Shown piece after piece: positions 12,001-19,946 of a DNA stretch of 40,071 bases. Each line of letters begins with the position of its first letter. The first letter of the stretch is position 1. Source of the stretch: an uncultured Treponema sp. (GTDB lineage Bacteria; Spirochaetota; Spirochaetia; Treponematales; Treponemataceae); assembly GCA_946540605.1 (NCBI GenBank), contig CAMNIU010000231.1, positions 1 through 40,071 on the forward strand, read 5' to 3'. The notes below the pieces were generated by a model that saw only the letters and a list, made by a program, of their open reading frames with translations, was not told where the DNA came from and searched no databases. Position numbers and translations under genes: made by a program.

Positions 12001-12136
12001 AATATGAAGCAAGAATACTAGATGCTTCAGCTTTATCGATTGGAAGTTTTTTAGCATAACAGTCTTGTAATGTATTTATCTCAGAAAGAATCTCATTATT
12101 AATAATATTTTCGTATATACCCTGACTAAGCTTCAT
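9020..12136 (-). CDS. DEAD/DEAH-box helicase with N-terminal phospholipase-D-like domain and C-terminal DUF3427
   Basis: 1038 aa; HAKSYIFIRNSGCSTAYIGSSNLSKSA (PLD HxK..N), LVVAATGTGKTVISAFDYRRF (Walker A), YIVIDEAHHSTAKSYRELFNHF (DEAH), FIQQLGRGLRLCPEK; C-terminal part NRNEILTLFG...FVDYITSSGEKPMSIEWHVETPIMPKFLEAV resembles DUF3427. Confidence 0.88.
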   Translation of the reverse strand: MKLSQGIYENIINNEILSEINTLQDCYAKKLPIDKAEASSILASYLSKILKNKLDENDSLSDNIELVNQIIQSFSTSNEELICDNENLLAEIISNQKKIEQQAANTETNRPETGFLYSYLFTGRGSKIPLYSEIKKDIESSDEIYFIISFLKLSGLNLIYEDLKKFCSQPNHKLRIITTTYCGITDPKAVQRIAELPNTEVRISYNIKKECLHAKSYIFIRNSGCSTAYIGSSNLSKSAQTEGLEWNIRVTNAENEHIINAAKATFETYWNNSDFEEYKKEDEEKLRKELKLAKTGGISYEHLQQYTVLPHQKRILDKIQVEREQNGNYKNLVVAATGTGKTVISAFDYRRFCNKEQSHKLLFIAHRKEILEQSIKTYRSVLNDANFGDLWVSDYKPTNGLDNLFLSVDMFASRWEETFSKLQPDYYDYIVIDEAHHSTAKSYRELFNHFKPKVLLGLTATPERRDESSLLPDFGGKITAEIRLPEAQEQGLLSPFQYYCISDDTDLTDESIWSGRSYIDSKLSACLCTKQRSALIVKALNYYLADEHKVKALCFCTDKKHAKYTAEDLTAAGLKADYLVSNDSSQPKEKRKEIVDKLKRGEINYLCVVDMFNEGVDIPEVDTVLFLRPTESSRIFIQQLGRGLRLCPEKEVLTVFDFVAHVNKKFDFESRFRALLKKGDGGIDVKKQISEGFVLLPPGCSIMMEQKAQEYILQTISAAIFNSRKLQQSIQSYTGIPTLGEFIKNINQDVRLIYKGKKCWTSLLRDAGKVTYQDDVFTQLLTNNITKLIHLNCANFLRFILKIIKDKENIVCSNRTEEKYLYIFCYNLFYKKADKYGPETDMSSLPALLKKLGDYPLFVKEIKELVEYKIENLEIVTEPLSENLDPGIETYGCYNRNEILTLFGMKINKWNNLTQQQQSGVVPINENMELFFVTLNKSEKDFSPTNMYKDYVISEYKFHWQSQSKESYNNSGSRYINQKKNGKKFILFVRESINDGFGNTNPFYCFGFVDYITSSGEKPMSIEWHVETPIMPKFLEAV

Positions 12137-12205
12137 ACTTGCAGCTTAGCAGGAATTTAAAAATTGGACCAGATCTTTTTTGTACAACACACCTAAAAGT
12201 TGTCT

Positions 12206-12868
12206 TTATAATTCAATACTGTTACATAACTTCTTAAAAGCTCCCCAAACAATTAGTTGAGGAACAATAACCATTACTGAAAAGCTTTCTAGTTTTTTGG
12301 CAATTTCATGAAAAGCTCCAGAAAATGAATTATTTGCTATACATAACGCAACTAGCAGACCTACCATAAAAAAACAAATATGAATAAAACCTGTAAACTT
12401 AGCAGTTCTACATAAAGGCTTTGAACTCTCAAGCAATATCTTGATTTCATTTTCATATTCTTTTCTTACTTCCGATTGACAATTTATTTTACCTATTGCC
12501 ACAAATTCTGCATGAGAAATATACAATAATGAAATAAGACAAAGACAGATAATGCTATAACCCACAATATAATTACCCTCACACAAGATGGTTCCAATTA
12601 TTGATGTGATACCATACATATTCTTTCCTATCAGAATTAATTCACTGCGTAAAAGTGCAACCATTAAACCTACTGATAATAATCCAAAATAAGTACAGAG
12701 TTTTCTGAAAACACAAATATTTTTCTCATTTGCAAGGAAAAAAATCAAAATGCTAAACAGTAAAACAAAGATTTCTGCTCCAAGAAGAATACTTTCTGGT
12801 AAGACTATTAGCGTTGCTAAGATCAAAAATATACTAACAGTCAAAAAGTTTGATAATAATTCTTTCAT
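12206..12868 (-). CDS. Small multi-pass membrane protein, function unknown
   Basis: 220 aa ORF with several hydrophobic segments (VSIFLILATLIVLPESILLGAEIFVLLFSILIFFLA; HICFFMVGLLVALCIA). Confidence 0.7.
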   Translation of the reverse strand: MKELLSNFLTVSIFLILATLIVLPESILLGAEIFVLLFSILIFFLANEKNICVFRKLCTYFGLLSVGLMVALLRSELILIGKNMYGITSIIGTILCEGNYIVGYSIICLCLISLLYISHAEFVAIGKINCQSEVRKEYENEIKILLESSKPLCRTAKFTGFIHICFFMVGLLVALCIANNSFSGAFHEIAKKLESFSVMVIVPQLIVWGAFKKLCNSIEL

Positions 12869-12872
12869 ATTT

Positions 12873-13247
12873 CTATTCTCTCCCCTTGCTTCTATTATCT
12901 ATTATATTTGACAAGTCTGAATAAACAGGTGGATTTTGCCCTTCAACCCCTGCTGGCCCTTCTGGATTATAAGCAGTTCCCTTCAAATACTTTGAATCGG
13001 CCTTATCTGAAGTGACATAATTATCGTATGGGATTTCTGGATTATCTTCTTGTATTGTAATTGGGCTATAAACTCCGTCTTTCCTATTTAGCGGTTTTTC
13101 TTTTATAGAGACATAAGATATTTCGCCAATAGAGTTTTTTTCAACATCAATTGTATTTTGAACTCTATTTATTTTGGCAATAGTAATTGCTTGTAACAAA
13201 CAGATCACAGCAAATACAAATCCTTGTACTATATTTCTTTTAATCAT
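12873..13247 (-). CDS. Hypothetical protein with N-terminal membrane anchor
   Basis: 124 aa; NIVQGFVFAVICLLQAITIAKI followed by a soluble region; spaced 4 nt from the next gene. Confidence 0.6.
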   Translation of the reverse strand: MIKRNIVQGFVFAVICLLQAITIAKINRVQNTIDVEKNSIGEISYVSIKEKPLNRKDGVYSPITIQEDNPEIPYDNYVTSDKADSKYLKGTAYNPEGPAGVEGQNPPVYSDLSNIIDNRSKGRE

Positions 13248-13300
13248 TCCACTCCTCCTCTGGAAGTCTCATAAGTGCATTCCTCTTTCTGATGGTCTTA

Positions 13301-13558
13301 CTAGCGATATGCGTAGAATTCTCTATCACGATGCTTAAACTGCTTAGCTTCGAAAACATATGATTTAAGATGGCTTACATGATAAAATCCACAATCTTTG
13401 CAGTAATATTTTCTCGTAGGTTTATATTTCTTTCCTACGCCCCAGCTGTTGTAATTATGGCGTTTACATGCGTTTACAATGGTTCCAGCTTCCCTTTCGG
13501 TATAGCAAATTTTGCGCTCCTGGAAACAAATAATGTCATTCTGATTCTGGTCTTTCAT
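13301..13558 (-). CDS. Small zinc-ribbon-like hypothetical protein
   Basis: 85 aa; YYCKDCGFYHVSHLKS resembles the common small CxxCGxxHxT proteins; Shine-Dalgarno-like aggagg upstream. Confidence 0.6.
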   Translation of the reverse strand: MKDQNQNDIICFQERKICYTEREAGTIVNACKRHNYNSWGVGKKYKPTRKYYCKDCGFYHVSHLKSYVFEAKQFKHRDREFYAYR

Positions 13559-13636
13559 ATCAATCCTCCTGATACTATAACTAGTACCAGAAGGATGAGG
13601 AGTTGATATTTTTTTGGAAAAAAAAGTGATTATTTT

Positions 13637-16600
13637 TTATTCGTCGTCTGATTCAGTTGAATCTTCATCATCATCCGGATTTTCAGAAGTTGCACTTTCT
13701 ATTCGTGGCATCTCCGAAGAATTCTCGCCATCTAACCAAGACAACAGATAGTCAAGGAATGGATTTTCATTCTCTGAATCATCAATTGTAAATTTAATCT
13801 GTCTTGGGACAAGCTCCTTTTCTTTTCTTTGTAACAACGAATAAATATTCTCTACCAAGTCAATAAATCGTTTCATTTCAGATTTGAATGGTGAAAAAAT
13901 ATCTCTATACTCATCTCCAAAATTACGTGCCATAATTAAATTACATAATAATTCAAGATAATACCTTGTTGGATTCAGAACTCGATTTGTTAATTCACAA
14001 TCCCTAATATTTGATAATTCATTAACCAATTTCAAATATATCTTATCCAAAATCAAAGAGATTTTTTCAGGAGATATCTCTCTAAGCAGGTTTTCTCCTC
14101 TCCAAAGAGAAATACATAACGCCTGCAATTTAAAAGAAACTAAGTATTCGTTTTCGATATTGAGTATTAACAACCAATCAAAGAATTCTTTTTGTTTATC
14201 AGTTTCTGCATTACCAATAAAATAAGCAACTTTAAACAATTGTTGCTCTAATACTCTCCAATGAGTATTTTCAAAGTCCAATTCCTCAAAAAAGTTTATA
14301 TCAAGCCATTTCGATGTTATTTCTATTGCATCCTTATGCATGAAACATGCTTGCAAAAGAAGTTCACCCCAAAGCACTGATTGTTGATATATGTTATCGT
14401 TATTGAGTAATACTTCTATTACTCTCTTTATATTATTTACATCATTTATAAACTCTTCAGGAACATCTTTTCTCTCATGAACAGATAAACTTGAATTCCA
14501 GATTTGCATAGCAGGAAATCTAAAACTTCGTCCAAAGAATGCAATCAATTTATTATTAAGGGAAATTCCAGGGGTAACTCCTAAAGTCTTATATACCTTG
14601 CAACCATCTATAATTAAAGGTTCTCGTTTTGTATTTAAAGAAAATGAGATTAGATTATCAATACGAAGCTGCTCGGTAAAACTATGTAATTGAGCTTTAT
14701 ATACTTTTGCATATTCGTTTTGAGCTATTGGTACATAAAAAAAGTACCCTTGTATATCTTTTTTGAAAGCAGTTTCCGATGGAACGCGGCAAGTATATCG
14801 ATGCAATTCATTTGGTCTATTTTCAATGAAATCCAAAATACTTTCAATTCGCTTGAAATTCTTCATCTGCCAGTCTTCAAGATCACGTGGCTCTACTGTA
14901 TACCCATCATTCCAATTTACAAATTCACTCCAAGGACGTACAGGAGGGAAATTTGGAACAGGGAAAGTATTCTCATCAATTTTGCGCCATTCGACTTTTG
15001 CACGAATAAATTCGGAACTATTAACTGGAACAAAATACAATTCAAACGGATGTTCTTCGCCGTATGTATAATACATCTCAAGACGACATTCTGTATTTCT
15101 TCCAAGGGGGAAAGCTGCGTTAGTTAGGCAGGCTTCATATCTAAGTGAAGATGATGTATCTGAATTGCCTCTACTCAAACGGAAGTGATATGTCTGAACC
15201 TTTTTATTAAGAATAAATAAATCTGGAATATCAATTCTTTGTCTTTGTCCTCGAATTGGAAGAACTGTTTTCCCATATGTAAGATTACTTCCCGAACGTT
15301 TTCCATTCTTAAGATAAGTCATCTGAAGGACAGGAAGATGTTCACTCCACATAGGAATCTCTTTTACCTTTTCCTGAATATATGCACAAAAGGCAGCTCC
15401 GTCAGAAGCTTCAAATGATTTATTAAAGAAGAACCAATTCTCAGCCGGAAGTTCCAAGCGAGCTTTCTCTATTGATTTTTGTCCAGAAATAATAACTATC
15501 TTTTTTGCCTTTTCAATTCCTTCTGTTGCGGAAACTGTTGCTTTAATATAATCCATAACTTTTGACGGATCATAACTTTCTATAATAACAGAAGGATGAT
15601 GTTCCCACCTAATTCCATAAGGAATTTCCTGATAATCACTCAGTTTAATTATTTTCTGATTATTCAATTCAAAAGTTGTTCTAACCTGTATTGGGGTAAT
15701 AGAAAACAAAGAATTATCATTACTCTTTTCTATTACAAAAACAAAATCGTTCTCGCATAGAGAAAGATTTGTGAACTCCTCACTTTTATGGAAAGCAAAC
15801 ACCGTTCCAATACTACTTGGTACAGGATTTGCGCTTGGAAAAACTGTATTTGCAGTTGAACGGATTCTACTTAATGAAAAGTCTTCTAAAAAGTCTGGTA
15901 AAAGATAATACAGCGTATTTGTGTTATAAAAGTCACGAATACTATTCATGAAATCATATGCTGCAGAAGACAATTTTTCTTCTGATAGCATATGCTCTTC
16001 TGAATCAAAGAAAACATCTTCAAATGAAACAGTTTCAATTTTATAATCATTAACGCCTTCAGAATAAGCTGCTGGAGAGTTAGATGATTCAAGGTTAATC
16101 CAATCAGTCTCAGTATTCGCAGTCCAGAATTGACGGGTTAAACGAGTAGAAAAATCACGGCTTTCAAAATTATCAGAAGTTGAAACAGAAACAGCCTTAT
16201 ATGGGAATTCTGAAAAATTGATTGCAGTAAATTGTTGTTCTTCCTCAAAACCTGCTGGTATTGTTCTCTTTTCTGATATCTTATCTATTGATTTAGCCAG
16301 TTTTCGGGAAACCTTATCTGCATCAGATAGAGTTACAAGAGCTTCTGGCTCTACCTTATTCTCTATGATAAGTTTATTAAAATGTATCTCGATTAAATGC
16401 TCTTTTCCTTCTTTTGGAATTACAGTTATTTTATTTGAATTCATTTCAAGAGCATATTCTTCAGCTTCTACCCGCACACAATTATCAGATTCAAACGGAA
16501 TATTACAAATCTCAAATTTATTGTAATCAAATTTTAGTGGAGACTGTAAGATTTTACTTCCCTTACTCTGAAGAATTGATAGTGTCTTCCAGAAGATATA

Positions 16601-17374
16601 TACCGCTAAAAGTCTATCTATATCATTCCAGTCATTCAAAACCATTTCATCTAAATCCAACAAGAACTGCCAGCCTCTCCAGATTTTTCTATAATTCTTA
16701 TCATGGAGAAGAATATTGTTTGGAGGAAGATTCTGCCATTTTCCAATACGATCCGCTTCTTCACTTTTCAACCAGCGACGAATAACGGAATAGAGTCTTG
16801 ATAAAGTTGAATCTTCATTTTCCAAATCATCAAAACACTTTTGACGTTCATCCAAAACATTTACAAGTCTTACCAGATATTTTTTAAAGAGTCGATTTTC
16901 AAGAGTATCCTCCCCCTGCTCTCTTTTTACAGCAAGAATTGTTGGTTTCACTGCAACCTTTTCTTTTACAGTTCTACCTGGTCTTCTGGAAATCTCCATT
17001 ATTCCCGCAGAGTCTATTTCACGGGCCTGATAGATATTCATCCTTTCATGAGATCGAATAATTTCATTTCTTGGACTCCCAAGAAGATATAAAAGAGAGC
17101 GTCTATTGTAAGATAAACTTTTATATAACAAATCAAACTTATTATTATTAATTTCCTCTAATTCTTCTTTATTAAAAGGAATTATTCCTGATACTTTATC
17201 CAGAAAGGATGTAATATCGGATAAAAGAGGGTCTCCAGTATTTGGATCAAATTTTAGAACCGAAAAAAGCCAGTTTCGTAGCTGAAGCAAAAGAACTGCT
17301 TTTGGATTCTTTCCTTTGAGAGAATTTAAAAATATCTGATAATCAATAGTTCGTTTATCTTCTAATAAGAGCAT
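13637..17374 (-). CDS. Large DUF2357-like protein encoded next to an McrB-like ATPase
   Basis: 1245 aa; EDTLENRLFKKYLVRLVNVLDER...WRGWQFLLDLDEMVLNDWNDIDRLLAVYIFWKTLSIL resembles DUF2357-type McrBC-partner proteins; very acidic C-terminus; gene order with AAA+ McrB-like neighbour. Confidence 0.5.
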   Translation of the reverse strand: MLLLEDKRTIDYQIFLNSLKGKNPKAVLLLQLRNWLFSVLKFDPNTGDPLLSDITSFLDKVSGIIPFNKEELEEINNNKFDLLYKSLSYNRRSLLYLLGSPRNEIIRSHERMNIYQAREIDSAGIMEISRRPGRTVKEKVAVKPTILAVKREQGEDTLENRLFKKYLVRLVNVLDERQKCFDDLENEDSTLSRLYSVIRRWLKSEEADRIGKWQNLPPNNILLHDKNYRKIWRGWQFLLDLDEMVLNDWNDIDRLLAVYIFWKTLSILQSKGSKILQSPLKFDYNKFEICNIPFESDNCVRVEAEEYALEMNSNKITVIPKEGKEHLIEIHFNKLIIENKVEPEALVTLSDADKVSRKLAKSIDKISEKRTIPAGFEEEQQFTAINFSEFPYKAVSVSTSDNFESRDFSTRLTRQFWTANTETDWINLESSNSPAAYSEGVNDYKIETVSFEDVFFDSEEHMLSEEKLSSAAYDFMNSIRDFYNTNTLYYLLPDFLEDFSLSRIRSTANTVFPSANPVPSSIGTVFAFHKSEEFTNLSLCENDFVFVIEKSNDNSLFSITPIQVRTTFELNNQKIIKLSDYQEIPYGIRWEHHPSVIIESYDPSKVMDYIKATVSATEGIEKAKKIVIISGQKSIEKARLELPAENWFFFNKSFEASDGAAFCAYIQEKVKEIPMWSEHLPVLQMTYLKNGKRSGSNLTYGKTVLPIRGQRQRIDIPDLFILNKKVQTYHFRLSRGNSDTSSSLRYEACLTNAAFPLGRNTECRLEMYYTYGEEHPFELYFVPVNSSEFIRAKVEWRKIDENTFPVPNFPPVRPWSEFVNWNDGYTVEPRDLEDWQMKNFKRIESILDFIENRPNELHRYTCRVPSETAFKKDIQGYFFYVPIAQNEYAKVYKAQLHSFTEQLRIDNLISFSLNTKREPLIIDGCKVYKTLGVTPGISLNNKLIAFFGRSFRFPAMQIWNSSLSVHERKDVPEEFINDVNNIKRVIEVLLNNDNIYQQSVLWGELLLQACFMHKDAIEITSKWLDINFFEELDFENTHWRVLEQQLFKVAYFIGNAETDKQKEFFDWLLILNIENEYLVSFKLQALCISLWRGENLLREISPEKISLILDKIYLKLVNELSNIRDCELTNRVLNPTRYYLELLCNLIMARNFGDEYRDIFSPFKSEMKRFIDLVENIYSLLQRKEKELVPRQIKFTIDDSENENPFLDYLLSWLDGENSSEMPRIESATSENPDDDEDSTESDDE

Positions 17375-17389
17375 TGTTTTTCCGTATAA

Positions 17390-19936
17390 TTAGTTTGTAG
17401 AAGTTTCATTCAAATATTCAGAAGTTACCCAAAGGAACTGTCCATCACCAAATTTGATTGCATTATCAAAATCTTTAGCAATATTCAAAGCATGGCCTGA
17501 GTTCTTGAAGGTTTCGATACTAGTTCGAATCTCATCCAAACATTTTTTTGATTCACCACGAGTTTCAATTCCACGAAGCTTTGGCATAATCTTTTGAACA
17601 AGCTGATCTTCAAATGCCGGGTCAATCTTTTTAGAGATCTCCTTTATAAAATCTTCGTCTGATAAATCCGCAGGACGACAAAGGAATTCTTTTCTGACAT
17701 CTGGATAGTTCCAGATATAGTTCTCAATTGATTGCCATACACGGTGTCCAATTGCACGACCAATATTTGAAATCGATTTATTAATCTTCTCTACTATTTC
17801 TTTATAAGGAGCAATTATTTTTTCGGTTTCAATCACCTGTTGATCATTAAGAATAAGTTTCCATGAGTTCCATGTTTCAACAGAAAGATACTTTTCTTCT
17901 GCTTTTACATCACGATTCAAATTAAGACGTCGTTTGAATTCGTCTGGTCTAGGGAAGTTAATAACGATACCACGGTCCAATACTTTATCAGAAAGACTCT
18001 TGGTTGTTTCATCTTGATTCATGGTTCCAACCCAAAGTACATTTCTTCCCATTGGTAATGGATAAGCATCTGTACCGCCTAATTTAACAGCAAGTGCTGG
18101 AAACTGAGAGTCTTCTTCTTTCTTTCCACGACGCTCTTCCAGTTTACTTAAGAACTCAGCAAAGTATTGTTCTATGTGAGCAAGGTTCATTTCGTCCAAA
18201 AGAACAATATTCATCTGATCCTTTAAGCTGCATTTATATTCTTCATGTTTCTCTGTTTTTTCACTATTTGGAGTCTGAGTCTGAACAAGATATTGCAAAA
18301 GTGGTTGAGCTTCGAACTTACTTGAAACAGTGTTATAGTAACCAAGCATTGCTTCCTGACTATCCCAGTTAGGCTGAACTGGTACATTCAGACAGTTAAT
18401 TCCTCCAAATTTTGCATATAACTGAGGAAGCTCAGATTTACCTGTTCCACTGACACCTGCCAAAACAGCTAACGGAGACCATTCGGCTGTTTTCAAAGCT
18501 GTGTGGAATGCCTTTAATATACGAGGACTAAATTCGAGACCATACTCTTTTATTTTTTTGCTTACATTATTGAACCATTCCATTTCTTGTTCAACAGATT
18601 CATTTGCTATTGAAGCAGTAGTATTGATTTCTTCTGCCCCTTCTGTTTCTACTGTTGTGTTATCTGAAGAAGATGTTTCGTCATCATAATCAACATATTC
18701 ATCGTCTTCATCTTCCTGAATACTTGTTTCTTCTGCTTTTTTCTCAGCAAATAAGGCTTCTTTTCGAATCTTTCCTTCTGTAAAATTCTCATGAGGAGCC
18801 ATGATTGTTTTTATCTTGTCTGCAATAGAAGTCTCTTTTTCATACAAATCTCTAAACTCACGAATTGTCTTACTCTGGTCAGCTACTAATAATTCATATC
18901 TTTCATTATCATTTTTCAAAACATTATTTTGATTTTTGAGAGAATTAATATCTAGCCTATCCTGCTCTCGTGAGGACAAAACGTTTTTAGCATCTAAAAG
19001 TTCTTGATTCAAAACATCTCTCTGATTAGAAAGATTTTTTAGTTCTGTATCTTTTTTAGCAATCTCATTCAAAACATCATCTGGATATGAGGCAAGTTCG
19101 CGTTCGAAATCCGTCACTTGTCTTCGAAGACTCTGGATTTCTGTAAGAATAACTTCGGGTTCTTTGCCCCCCAAACGTGTTTTAATTTCATTAAAAGAAT
19201 TTATCTGTGTCTCAAGATCTGCTCGTTCCTTACTAAGACGGTCATGTTCTTGCTTATAATTATCGAGTCTGGCTGTTAATTCTCGAATCTGAGCATCAGC
19301 AAGTTCTCTTGCTTTTTCGTCAAGAGACTGTTCTTTATTCAAAATATTCTGTTTTGCAGCATCAAGTTTATCTTTATTTATTTCATGTTCTCGACGTTCC
19401 TGATCTAATTCTTCCTGATTACTCCTCAGGCGATTTTCATCCTCCCGAAGCTTTCTTTCCTGTTCTGCCAGAAGATTTCGTCTTTCAAGAAGTTCTTCAT
19501 CTGTTTCCTGAATTCTTTTATTTGTCTGCTCAACAAGTTTTGCTTCATGCTCTGCTTCCATCTGCTGGTGCAAAGTGTGTAATTTTTCTCCGTATTCTTC
19601 TTGTTTTTTAAGAATTTCTTTTGAATAATTTGAAATCTTTTCTTCTATTTTTTTATCTGTTTCTGAATTTCGTTTTGCAAATCCAGATTCTGCCTCTCTT
19701 TGTTTTGGCTCAAAATCAATTTTAGCTTTATTTAGTTCAATTTCTTTTTCATCGATTTCTTTTTCTCTTGAGTCTAATTTCTCTGAGATTTGTTTTTTTG
19801 CTTCATCAAATTCATGTTTTGCAGTTTCAAGATTGCTTTCTTGTGCTTTCAGTAATTCTGCCTTGTAATTTAAGTTTTCTTCCTTCTTCTGAAGTTCTAA
19901 TTCTTTCTGTTTGTTGTTCTTACTAAAAAATCCCAT
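17390..19936 (-). CDS. Coiled-coil + McrB-like (AAA_5/MoxR-type) AAA+ ATPase
   Basis: 848 aa; ~350 aa charged coiled coil, then VLAGVSGTGKSELPQLYAKFGG (Walker A), NIVLLDEMNLAHIEQYFAEFLSKLEERRG (Walker B), LWVGTMNQDETTKSLSDKVLDRGIVINFPRP. Confidence 0.85.
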   Translation of the reverse strand: MGFFSKNNKQKELELQKKEENLNYKAELLKAQESNLETAKHEFDEAKKQISEKLDSREKEIDEKEIELNKAKIDFEPKQREAESGFAKRNSETDKKIEEKISNYSKEILKKQEEYGEKLHTLHQQMEAEHEAKLVEQTNKRIQETDEELLERRNLLAEQERKLREDENRLRSNQEELDQERREHEINKDKLDAAKQNILNKEQSLDEKARELADAQIRELTARLDNYKQEHDRLSKERADLETQINSFNEIKTRLGGKEPEVILTEIQSLRRQVTDFERELASYPDDVLNEIAKKDTELKNLSNQRDVLNQELLDAKNVLSSREQDRLDINSLKNQNNVLKNDNERYELLVADQSKTIREFRDLYEKETSIADKIKTIMAPHENFTEGKIRKEALFAEKKAEETSIQEDEDDEYVDYDDETSSSDNTTVETEGAEEINTTASIANESVEQEMEWFNNVSKKIKEYGLEFSPRILKAFHTALKTAEWSPLAVLAGVSGTGKSELPQLYAKFGGINCLNVPVQPNWDSQEAMLGYYNTVSSKFEAQPLLQYLVQTQTPNSEKTEKHEEYKCSLKDQMNIVLLDEMNLAHIEQYFAEFLSKLEERRGKKEEDSQFPALAVKLGGTDAYPLPMGRNVLWVGTMNQDETTKSLSDKVLDRGIVINFPRPDEFKRRLNLNRDVKAEEKYLSVETWNSWKLILNDQQVIETEKIIAPYKEIVEKINKSISNIGRAIGHRVWQSIENYIWNYPDVRKEFLCRPADLSDEDFIKEISKKIDPAFEDQLVQKIMPKLRGIETRGESKKCLDEIRTSIETFKNSGHALNIAKDFDNAIKFGDGQFLWVTSEYLNETSTN

Positions 19937-19946
19937 TTTATTACTC

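Noticed and set aside
14690-15127. 145-aa and other + strand ORFs opposite the large DUF2357-like gene
   Set aside because: Antisense shadow ORFs with no RBS or domain signature; the minus-strand gene is well supported
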